This document shows positions 1 to 5,946 of a stretch of 5,946 nt of DNA, one piece after another. Location of the stretch: the NCBI GenBank assembly GCA_003644275.1, contig QNBY01000078.1, positions 1-5,946 on the forward strand. Reading direction: 5' to 3'. The notes beneath the pieces are model-generated. The model did not search any database and was not told the origin of the DNA. It saw nothing but the letters and a program-made list of their open reading frames with translations. This stretch comes from Planctomycetota bacterium (GTDB taxonomy: Bacteria > Planctomycetota > B143-G9). Position numbers and translations under genes: made by a program. How positions within the stretch are numbered: the stretch's first letter is position 1; every line of letters starts with the position of its first letter.

Positions 1-3000
1 GCGTCCGAGGGCCTGAAGTTCGCCGACTCGCCCTACGACCGGGCCTTCCTGGAGCAGCTCATGGCCGCCTCGGCGCTCCGGGCGGGCAAAGGGGAGGAAG
101 CCTTCGCCGCGCTGGTGGACATACTGGCGGGCTGTGCGGACGCGGCCGCGCCCGAACGTGACTTCAAGGAAGCGCTGAAGGAAGCCGGGCTGGCCGACGA
201 GGCCACAGGTTCCTCCGTCTCGCTGCGCGAGCTCTGCACCGCGGCGGTGGACAGGCTGGCCTCCTCCCGGCCGAAGCTCGCCGAGCCCTACGAGCGGAAG
301 GCGGCTGAGCTCGCCGAGGCCGCCCTCGCGGGCGACCCGAAGGCCGCCTCGGAGGTGCTGGGCGCGCTGTTCTTCACCAAGAGGGCCGTGAGGCTGGCGG
401 GCGAGTTCGTCTCGCTCGCCGTGTCCGGGAAGCTGCCCGCGGAGATGAAAGAGGTGCTTTCAGCGAGCACCGCGGCCTTCCCGGTGGACCGCTCGCCGCA
501 GCTCGCCTTCGCGCGGGCGCTGCTCTCCCGCGGGGAATGTCCCGCCCTGTGCGACCGCGTGATGGCCGACCTCGCCCGCTTCTATCCCGACGCCGTCGTT
601 GAGCTCCCGGACGGCCCCAAGACGCTGGCCGAGCTGGCCCGCTCGCACATCCCGCCGGAACGGCCCGCCCGGACCGAGGAACGGCCGGACGTGTCGGGCG
701 GGTTCGAGACGGCCTGGCGGCTGAAGCTGGCGCGCAAGAGAATATATTTCAACCCCCCGCTTCTCGCCTGCAAGGGCGGCGTGGTGCTCCCGCTCGGCGA
801 GAAGAACGCCCTCACCTTCCTCTCCGCCGGGGACGGCTCGGTGCGCTGGAGCGTCGAGGTGCCGGACAGGGCCTTCATAGGCGTGTCGCTGGACGATTCC
901 GCCGCGCCGCCGGGGGCGCTCGTGGTGTCGCTCGTGCCCGGCTACCCGGCGGAGGCCGCGGGAGTGCAGCCGGGCGACGTCATAGTGGAGTTCGCGGGCC
1001 GCAGGGTGACGAACCACATGAAGCTCGTCGAGGCCATATCGTCCGTCCGCCCCGGCGAGCCCACCACCATGAAGGTCCTGCGCAACGGCGAGGAACTGGT
1101 GATACGCATCACCCCCACCGTGCGCAAGGGGGACGAGTTCGTGCCGGACATGATAATGGGGCTCTTCGAGTCGCGAAGCGGCAAGGTGGTCGCCTTGCGG
1201 CGGAGCTTCCTCTCGAGCACCTTCCATTTCGAGGCGTTCGACGAGGCGACCGGCGAGCTCGCCTGGCGCCGCACCTTCGAGGACATGGGCTATCCCGGTT
1301 CCTTCGAGCGGATAGGCGACCTGGTGGCCTTGTTCTGCACGCCCCTGCGCCGCGGCCAGAAGGGGACGGTGCTCTTCTTCGACCTCGACACCGGCCGCTG
1401 GCGCGCCGTCTCCCTCGCTGGCAACTACTATCACAAGATATACGCCTTCTCCGGCCCCCGCATGGCGATGGTGGTGTACGACGGGAACGAGTCGTCGGTG
1501 TCGGTCTTCGACGTGCTGTCCGGCGCGCGGGCCCTGGTGTTCAGGCCGCGCAACAGGGGCATCTTCGGCACGGGAGGGTTCGCGGGCCGCTTCATGCCCT
1601 ACAACGAGGGGCCGGACCTCTACCTGCTCGACCTCTTCAACGGCCGCACGGCCAAGGGGCCGAAGGGCGCGCGGGTGGTGTATCTCGACGGCGACGAGGC
1701 GTTGCTCTACCTGTCGGACGGAACGCTGGGCTCGGCCAGGCTGGGGCCGGAAGAACCCCCGCCCGAATCCTTCTTCCCGCCGCTGGGGAGGTTCCCGTCG
1801 CAGTCGGTGAAGGCGGCCGGGCGTTTCGGCGTCTTCTTCAACCGCTTCCAGTACTTCCTGCAGAGCACCCGGCTGATGTTCGCCCAGTTCGAGGTGGCCG
1901 ATCCCGTCTCGCGGAGGCTCCGCCACGGGCGCGCGATGCCCACGGGTTCCTACGTGCGGCGCGTCTTCTCCTCGTCGGGCCTCGTCTTCGCGGACTACAA
2001 CGGGCAGCTCGAGCGCTACAAGGGCCTCGTGGTGGTGGACCCCGTCAGCGGGAAGCTGGTGCTGAGGCACATGGCCCCCTCGTCCTCCGGCGTGAACGCT
2101 GCGGTGGGCGGCGGAATGCTGTTCGTGGACGACGGGGAATACCTCACGGCCTACCGTCCCGCCACGCCCGAGGGCAGGCGGAAGCTGGCCGAACGGGCGA
2201 GGGAGCTCGAGGACTCCGAGGAGCCCGATCCGCTGGAGGTGCTGTCCCTCTGCCAGCGGATGCTGAACGCCCACATGCCGGCCGAGTGCGTGAAGTTCTG
2301 CGACAAGATGCTCTTCAGCGGTGCGGACCTGCCCGCCTCGCAGGTGGAAGGCTGGCGGGGACTCGCGCGGGAGGATCTCTTCGAGTCCCGTCCCCGGCCG
2401 GTGCTCGACGCCCCCGAGATCCCGGTGAAGGTGGACGGGGACCTCTCCGAATGGGGCGACGACGGATGGCGTTTCCTCGGAAGGGACAACACGGCCTCCT
2501 GCTTCTTCAAGTGGAAGCCCCCGGAGTCGGCGGCGGACCTCTCGCTGGCCTTCAAGACCGCGCGCTCCGGGGACGGCCTGTGCGTGGCGGTGCAGATAAC
2601 GGACGACGTGCTCGTCACCTCCGAGGACAACGAGGGCGACCCCTGGACCTCCGACCACATCGAGCTCTTCGCCTGTCCGGCCGGAGGGTTCGAGGGCGAC
2701 TACCCGCCGGGAGGGGCGCTCTGGCTCTCGCTGTTGCCGAACGTGGGCGGGCTCGACGTGGAGCGTTTCATAACCCCCGGCTCCGGCAGGTCCCCGGCCC
2801 CGGTGGACTACGAGAAGCATCCCATAAGGGCCGCCTTCACCCGCCGCGGCTCCGTCATGTGCTACGAGGTCTTCATACCGCTGTGGTACTTCGCGGAGAC
2901 GCCGGAAGGGGCGGACCCGAGCCTCATAGCCTTCAACCTCATGGCGGTGGACCGCGACAAGGTGCGCATGGACGCCCCCGTGAGGGTGCTCGAGCTCGCC

Positions 3001-3090
3001 CCCACCTTCAGCCCGCACCTGTATTCCTACATGAGGGTGAGCCTCTTCCCGCGCATTCCCCTCACCGGTAAGGAAGGGGGCGGCAGGTGA
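1..3090 (+). CDS. Multidomain protein, 5'-partial: TPR-like helices, PQQ-type beta-propeller with inserted PDZ, C-terminal CBM9-like domain
   Basis: The frame is open from the first base and the 20 codons before the first ATG (nt 61) read as normal protein, so that ATG is probably internal and the true start lies upstream; 1029 residues are visible. Residues 1-235 are alpha-helical and TPR-like. A beta-propeller follows, with blade signatures such as AGDGSVRW (near 260), DEATGELAW (ending W422), DLDTGRW (from D461), DVLSG (near 505), DLFNG (544-548) and VDPVSGKL (near 680). A PDZ domain (291-374) interrupts it after the first visible blade. Helices at 721-795 lead to a CBM9-like beta-sandwich (about 804-1016). 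CBM9 domains usually bind sugars and PQQ/BamB propellers usually serve as protein-interaction scaffolds. No catalytic residues were recognised, so an export-dependent envelope or surface scaffold is inferred. The signal peptide, if any, is outside the window. The stop overlaps the next gene by 4 bases. The existence of the gene is certain; its function is not. Confidence 0.93.
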   Translation, partial: ASEGLKFADSPYDRAFLEQLMAASALRAGKGEEAFAALVDILAGCADAAAPERDFKEALKEAGLADEATGSSVSLRELCTAAVDRLASSRPKLAEPYERKAAELAEAALAGDPKAASEVLGALFFTKRAVRLAGEFVSLAVSGKLPAEMKEVLSASTAAFPVDRSPQLAFARALLSRGECPALCDRVMADLARFYPDAVVELPDGPKTLAELARSHIPPERPARTEERPDVSGGFETAWRLKLARKRIYFNPPLLACKGGVVLPLGEKNALTFLSAGDGSVRWSVEVPDRAFIGVSLDDSAAPPGALVVSLVPGYPAEAAGVQPGDVIVEFAGRRVTNHMKLVEAISSVRPGEPTTMKVLRNGEELVIRITPTVRKGDEFVPDMIMGLFESRSGKVVALRRSFLSSTFHFEAFDEATGELAWRRTFEDMGYPGSFERIGDLVALFCTPLRRGQKGTVLFFDLDTGRWRAVSLAGNYYHKIYAFSGPRMAMVVYDGNESSVSVFDVLSGARALVFRPRNRGIFGTGGFAGRFMPYNEGPDLYLLDLFNGRTAKGPKGARVVYLDGDEALLYLSDGTLGSARLGPEEPPPESFFPPLGRFPSQSVKAAGRFGVFFNRFQYFLQSTRLMFAQFEVADPVSRRLRHGRAMPTGSYVRRVFSSSGLVFADYNGQLERYKGLVVVDPVSGKLVLRHMAPSSSGVNAAVGGGMLFVDDGEYLTAYRPATPEGRRKLAERARELEDSEEPDPLEVLSLCQRMLNAHMPAECVKFCDKMLFSGADLPASQVEGWRGLAREDLFESRPRPVLDAPEIPVKVDGDLSEWGDDGWRFLGRDNTASCFFKWKPPESAADLSLAFKTARSGDGLCVAVQITDDVLVTSEDNEGDPWTSDHIELFACPAGGFEGDYPPGGALWLSLLPNVGGLDVERFITPGSGRSPAPVDYEKHPIRAAFTRRGSVMCYEVFIPLWYFAETPEGADPSLIAFNLMAVDRDKVRMDAPVRVLELAPTFSPHLYSYMRVSLFPRIPLTGKEGGGR
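871..1122 (+). other. PDZ domain inside the first CDS
   Basis: Residues 291-374 match the HtrA/DegP-type PDZ pattern. FIGV (292-295) stands at the ligand-binding loop position, followed by PAEAAGVQPGDVI (316-328), then GRRVTNHMKLVEAI and a closing strand pair ending in VIRITPTV. Propeller strands lie directly on both sides: RWSVEVP before it, and GKVVALRR leading to a TGELAW blade after it. The domain therefore appears inserted between blades rather than appended. PDZ domains bind C-termini or exposed strands of partner proteins. There is no protease domain in the visible protein. Confidence 0.88.
2410..3048 (+). other. CBM9-like (DOMON-related) C-terminal domain of the first CDS
   Basis: Residues about 804-1016 follow the order expected for family 9 carbohydrate-binding modules. 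The opening is VDGDLSEWGDD (D812, W818), then a CVAVQITDD strand, then DPWTSDHIELF (W882, D885, E888; the usual D-x-hE-hF motif). Near the end come YEVFIPLWYF (Y955-W962) and IAFNLMAVDRD (I976-D986). The length of about 200 residues is normal for the family. Related domains bind sugars with paired tryptophans and often calcium. W882 and W962 are candidate ligand residues, but I cannot show that the site is intact. Confidence 0.82.
3070..3080 (+). promoter_or_regulatory. Ribosome binding site for the GTG-started second gene
   Basis: A purine run, AAGGAAGGGGG, ends 6 bases before the GTG at 3087. It lies within the last codons of the first gene and encodes much of that protein's GKEGGGR tail. 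It supports the GTG in the GTGA overlap as the start over the next ATG (nt 3216), which would remove the first transmembrane segment. Confidence 0.8.
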
Positions 3091-5063
3091 GCGCCCGCGC
3101 CCTGGTTGCGGAACGCCTGCGCGCCGTGGCCGCCCGCCTGCGCTCGGCCGCCGTGCTGAGGGGAGCGGCCGACCTGCTCGCCGCCGCCGTGATATTCCTC
3201 GCCGCCTGCTATCTCATGGATCGTTTCCTCGACTTCCGCCGCCCCACCCGCCTGTTCCTCGCCGCCGCCTTCGTCGCGGGAACGGCCTGGCTGCTCGTGC
3301 GGCGGGTGCTCCAACCCCTGCTGATGGAGATGGAGGTCCGCAGGATAGCCCGCCTGGTGGAGAACCTGGAACCCGCCTTCGACGGCGCTCTCGTCACGGT
3401 GGTGGAGGTGGCCGAGCCCGCCGGCGTGGTGGAGATGGTCGGACGGGAGGTGCACGAGAGGCTCTCCGCTCTCCCCGCCGGGATGCTGGTTGACGGGCGC
3501 AAGGTGCTTCGTTCCGTCGCCTCGGCGTTGATCGCCGTCGCGCTCGCGGCCGCCTTCGTCCTCACCTCGCCCGGCCAGGCCCGGGCGTTCCTGGCGCGGT
3601 TCACCGGCTCCGATGAGCCCTACCCGGTGAAACCCGCGATCGGGCTGGACATTCCCTCGCACCTGCGGGTGGCGGAGGGCTCGGACGTGTACGTGAAGGC
3701 GCGCGCCCTGAACGGCTACCGCTTCAGAAGGCTCGTGCTCGAGGTGAAGGACGGCGCGGAGAAGACGCTTCTCATGAAGCCCGCGGGCGATGGGGTCTTC
3801 GGGGCCGTTTTGAAAGACGTTCACGGCGTGCTGGAGGTCGCGGCGAGGGCGGGGGGCAAGAGCTCGGCCGTGCACGTGATAGAGGCCGTTCCAAGGCCGG
3901 AGCTGCGCTCGCTCGTGCTCGAGGTGGCCCCTCCCGCCTACACGGGCCGCGAGCCCTACCGGTTGATGGAGGGGCAGGGGAACGCCTCCGTACTCGCCGG
4001 CAGCCGGATATCCTTCGTCCTGGAGGCCACCAAGCCGCTCACGGCGGCCTTCCTGGCCTTCCCGGACGGCTCGAAGAAGGGCATGACGGTGGACGGGACG
4101 CGGGGCGTGACGGAGATCGAGGTGGAGCGGGACGTGGACTGCACGTTCGAACTCCTCGACGAGGAAGGCTTCTCCTCCCGCTCGCTTCCCGGTTGCCACA
4201 TAACCGCCGTGCCGGACAAGCCCCCCCTGATAACGGTGGAGAGCCCCAAGGCGAACAGGCGCATAGTGCCCGACGGAGCGTTCCGGCTGCGCTGCCGACT
4301 GAGGGACGACTTCGGAGTGGTCTCGGCGGCGCTGTTGCTGGTGTGTCCCGAGGGCGGCCGGAAGAAGAGGATCCCCCTCGACTTCCGGCGCGGCGCCGAC
4401 GTTGAGATGGAGGAGATAATCTCCATCGCCGACCTGAAGCTCGAACCCGGCCGGACGGTGCAGGTGCGCGTAGAGGCCGCCGACGCCTCGCCCGCCGGGG
4501 TGAAGACGCTCTCCGAGGCCGTAACCTTGAGGGTGTCGCGGCCCTACGAGATACTGGACGAGCTCCAATCCTTCCTCGTGGCGGCCAAGCAGCGGCTCAA
4601 GGCGTTCGTGGCGGAGGAAGACGCCGTTATGTCCTCCCTCGGCGGAGAGCGGAAGCGCAGGCTCCTCGCGCGCCAGAGCAGGGTGGTGCGCGATGTCGCC
4701 GCCATGGCGCCCGACTTCGCCGCGGCCGCCGACGATTTCAGGCTCAACCGCCTCGGCGAGGAAGAGGCCCAATTGCTGGAGAGCGTGGCGCGGGCGCTCG
4801 AGGAGGGATGCGCGGGGCTGGGCAGGCGCTCCGTCTCCGCGCTGTCCGTCCTCGCCTCCGCGCCCGACGCGGGAGAGGCCGAGAGAAAGGCCGCCGCCTC
4901 GGCCGTGGCGAGATTCAGAAGGCTGCTAGCCCGCCAGCTCGAACGGCTGAAGAAATTCGAGAACTATTCCGAGCTCACCCGTCACATCAAAGAGATGATG
5001 GACAAGGAAAGGGAAATACGCGACATGCTGAAACGCCTTCTCGAAAGGAGCCTCGGACGATGA
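3087..5063 (+). CDS. DUF4175-like membrane protein with periplasmic beta-rich region and helical C-terminus
   Basis: The protein has 658 residues and starts at GTG. Predicted transmembrane segments are at about 27-46, 56-72 and 143-163. Between the second and third lies an RRIARLVENLEP...GALVTVVEV stretch, resembling the conserved early segment of DUF4175-type proteins. This implies a short cytoplasmic region (73-142) and an extracytoplasmic remainder. Residues about 175-480 are beta-rich with Ig-like strands. They carry family-like landmarks: a start of the form YPVKP, APPAYTGREP (281-290) and RDDFGVV (406-412). Residues 485-658 are charged helix or coiled coil. DUF4175-type genes are commonly found near MoxR ATPase, DUF58 and von Willebrand A (Bat-type) genes; none is visible here. 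The molecular function of the family is unknown. It is coupled by 4-base overlaps to both neighbours. The gene is certain; the family call rests on pattern recognition, not on a search. Confidence 0.9.
   Translation: MSARALVAERLRAVAARLRSAAVLRGAADLLAAAVIFLAACYLMDRFLDFRRPTRLFLAAAFVAGTAWLLVRRVLQPLLMEMEVRRIARLVENLEPAFDGALVTVVEVAEPAGVVEMVGREVHERLSALPAGMLVDGRKVLRSVASALIAVALAAAFVLTSPGQARAFLARFTGSDEPYPVKPAIGLDIPSHLRVAEGSDVYVKARALNGYRFRRLVLEVKDGAEKTLLMKPAGDGVFGAVLKDVHGVLEVAARAGGKSSAVHVIEAVPRPELRSLVLEVAPPAYTGREPYRLMEGQGNASVLAGSRISFVLEATKPLTAAFLAFPDGSKKGMTVDGTRGVTEIEVERDVDCTFELLDEEGFSSRSLPGCHITAVPDKPPLITVESPKANRRIVPDGAFRLRCRLRDDFGVVSAALLLVCPEGGRKKRIPLDFRRGADVEMEEIISIADLKLEPGRTVQVRVEAADASPAGVKTLSEAVTLRVSRPYEILDELQSFLVAAKQRLKAFVAEEDAVMSSLGGERKRRLLARQSRVVRDVAAMAPDFAAAADDFRLNRLGEEEAQLLESVARALEEGCAGLGRRSVSALSVLASAPDAGEAERKAAASAVARFRRLLARQLERLKKFENYSELTRHIKEMMDKEREIRDMLKRLLERSLGR
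5044..5050 (+). promoter_or_regulatory. Ribosome binding site for the third gene
   Basis: AAAGGAG, a near-consensus Shine-Dalgarno sequence, ends 9 bases before the ATG at 5060. It lies inside the 3' end of the second gene. Together with the ATGA start/stop overlap it fixes the start of the third gene and indicates translational coupling. Confidence 0.82.
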
Positions 5064-5131
5064 GACCGGCCGCGCTCGCCTTGTTCCTGCTCGCCCTCGC
5101 CGCGGCGCTCTCCGTCCGGCCCCTCTCCGCC
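5060..5131 (+). other. Signal peptide of the third gene
   Basis: The 24 residues have one positive charge near the N-terminus (R2), a continuous hydrophobic stretch from A4 to V19 and a PLSA cleavage motif. This is the usual layout of a Sec signal peptidase I substrate. There is no lipobox cysteine, so it is not a lipoprotein. An uncleaved membrane anchor is less likely because of the small residues at -3 and -1. Confidence 0.85.
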
Positions 5132-5946
5132 GAGAGGGCGGCCTCGCCGGAGGTGGTGACGGCGCGGCAGCGGGAAGTGAAGCGCGAGTTCGACGAGCTC
5201 GTGAAGAAGCTCGAGCGCATGTCCCTGAAACTGAAGGAAGAAGACCCCTCCCGCGCCGAGATGTGCAGGGAGGCGTTGAAACGCATCACCGCTTCCGCCC
5301 TCGATTCCCTTCTCGACGAGATGGCCGCCCTCGCCCGCGAGGGCAGGTACGGCCTCGCCCTGAAGCGCTCCGAGGACGTGCTGAAGGCCCTGCAGGAACT
5401 GCTCGACGTGCTGGAGGGCGCGGGGGATATCGACGAGAGGCTCGCGCGGCTCGAGGGCTTCATAACCCGCCTCGAATCCCTGCTGGAGCGCCAGAAGGAA
5501 CTCCGCCGCAGGACGGAGGACGAGAAGGAGCTTGCCCCGCTGGCCGAACCCCAGGGCAAGCTGGCGATAGAAGCCCGCAGGCTGGGAAGCGAGATGGAGG
5601 ACGCGGCCTTTCCCGACAGCGGCTCCAAGGTGAAACTGGCGGCCGACGAGATGGACGGAGCCTCCGCCGCATTGAAGGATTCGCGGAAGAAGGCGGCCGC
5701 GGCCGCCCAGGAGCAGGCCCTCGCCCTTCTCGCCGAGGCCCTCGATACGGCGAAGCGCGCGAGGGACCTGCTGAAGGCGGTGAAGCGGGCCCGCAGGCTG
5801 GACGAGATAAAGAAGGCGCTCCAGGCCCTCATCGAGCGCCAGAAGAAGATAATCTCCGATACCGACGGCGTGCGCTCCGGCCTCGCGGAGAGCGGGAAAT
5901 GGACGCGCTTCCTGCTGCTCAAGGCCGCCGCCGCGGCGGCGGGGCA
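5060..5946 (+). CDS. Exported alpha-helical/coiled-coil protein of unknown function, 3'-partial
   Basis: An open frame of 295 codons runs from the ATG to the window edge without a stop, so the C-terminus is missing. Residues 1-24 form a clear signal peptide: MRP, a hydrophobic Ala/Leu core, then a PLSA-E cleavage site near 24/25. The rest is almost entirely amphipathic helix rich in Lys, Arg, Glu, Leu and Ala, with few aromatic residues (a single Trp at the far end), consistent with a long coiled coil in the periplasm or envelope. A roughly 28-residue segment containing LESLLERQKEL (127-154) recurs at 243-270 as LQALIERQKKI, 116 residues later. No catalytic motif was seen. Position and coupling suggest it works with the membrane protein encoded just upstream, whose C-terminal helices contain a similar LLxRQ motif. 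The family was not recognised with confidence. Confidence 0.9.
   Translation, partial: MRPAALALFLLALAAALSVRPLSAERAASPEVVTARQREVKREFDELVKKLERMSLKLKEEDPSRAEMCREALKRITASALDSLLDEMAALAREGRYGLALKRSEDVLKALQELLDVLEGAGDIDERLARLEGFITRLESLLERQKELRRRTEDEKELAPLAEPQGKLAIEARRLGSEMEDAAFPDSGSKVKLAADEMDGASAALKDSRKKAAAAAQEQALALLAEALDTAKRARDLLKAVKRARRLDEIKKALQALIERQKKIISDTDGVRSGLAESGKWTRFLLLKAAAAAAG
5438..5521 (+). repeat. Protein-level repeat, copy 1 (LxxLLERQK module) in the third gene
   Basis: Residues 127-154 align without gaps to residues 243-270 of the same protein with 10 of 28 identities, including ERQK (143-146) and the downstream threonine. The similarity is at amino-acid level; the DNA has diverged, so it is an old duplication or a family-wide helical module rather than a recent tandem copy. 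Confidence 0.6.
5786..5869 (+). repeat. Protein-level repeat, copy 2 (LxxLIERQK module) in the third gene
   Basis: Residues 243-270 are the second copy of the module at 127-154. Shared residues include RL, then L-x-x-L, ERQK (259-262) and a threonine seven residues after the ERQK glutamine. The 116-residue spacing suggests a repeated helical bundle, and further copies may lie beyond the window end. Confidence 0.58.

Noticed and set aside
61..63. ATG as the start of the first gene
   Set aside because: The frame is open through nt 1 with protein-like upstream codons. No Shine-Dalgarno precedes it, and no signal peptide follows it although the domains suggest an exported protein.
460..3018. 852-codon open frame on the minus strand opposite the first gene
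   Set aside because: It is opposite a gene with clear PDZ, propeller and CBM9 motifs. Its translation is dominated by Arg, His, Glu, Gly and Val without recognisable domains, as expected for an antisense shadow of GC-rich coding DNA.
2286..3071. 261-codon plus-strand open frame overlapping the end of the first gene in another frame
   Set aside because: Its Arg/Gly/Pro-rich sequence has no motifs, whereas the main frame carries the CBM9 landmarks through the same bases.
3027..4772. 581-codon open frame on the minus strand spanning the gene 1/gene 2 junction
   Set aside because: It has the same biased His/Gly/Arg/Glu-rich composition, no recognisable motif, and lies opposite the well-supported membrane-protein gene.
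5693..5706. 14-base GC palindrome with overlapping GCGGCCGC sites
   Set aside because: It encodes an alanine run inside the coiled-coil gene and is chance in GC-rich alanine codons; nothing suggests an operator or an attachment site.
4987..5922. 311-codon minus-strand open frame rich in Ser, Arg and Ala
   Set aside because: The plus strand here encodes a protein with a clean signal peptide, a Shine-Dalgarno site and ATGA coupling. The Ser/Arg/Ala run is the reverse of Glu/Leu/Ala-rich helix codons.
5925..5942. Perfect 18-base GC-only palindrome near the window end (possible hairpin or terminator)
   Set aside because: It is explained by alternating GCC and GCG alanine codons in an open frame and is not followed by a T-run. 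It could hamper sequencing and may explain a contig edge, but that cannot be shown.

Overview
The window is a gene-dense, very GC-rich bacterial fragment (well above 60% G+C by eye). It holds three genes on the + strand, overlapping 4 bases at each junction (GTGA, then ATGA). There is no intergenic space, promoter, terminator, RNA gene, mobile element or CRISPR array. Both outer genes run off the window: the first lacks its 5' end and the third its 3' end.

Layout: (1) nt 1-3090, a large multidomain protein with a TPR-like helical region, a PQQ/BamB-type beta-propeller interrupted by a PDZ domain, a short helical linker and a C-terminal CBM9-like beta-sandwich. (2) nt 3087-5063, a membrane protein with three N-terminal transmembrane segments, a long beta-rich extracytoplasmic part and a helical C-terminus. 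It resembles the DUF4175-type envelope proteins. (3) nt 5060 to the end, a protein with a signal peptide followed by charged alpha-helical/coiled-coil sequence that contains a duplicated LxxLhERQK module.

The overlapping start/stop codons, each with a Shine-Dalgarno sequence inside the preceding gene, point to one translationally coupled operon whose products act in or across the cell envelope. I infer that genes 2 and 3 cooperate as an inner-membrane-anchored protein and an exported coiled-coil partner. Gene 1 looks like an exported or surface scaffold with peptide-binding (PDZ) and glycan-binding-like (CBM9) modules. No enzymatic active site was recognised in any of them, and the biological role is unknown.

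Organism: a Gram-negative-type bacterium with large PQQ/CBM9 proteins and a DUF4175-like gene suggests the Planctomycetota/PVC group or a related candidate phylum. This is inference only. Codon use is distinctive: isoleucine is mostly ATA (28 of 46 codons counted over the three genes, against 16 ATC and 2 ATT) despite the high GC, and AGG is common for arginine. That could help place the genome.
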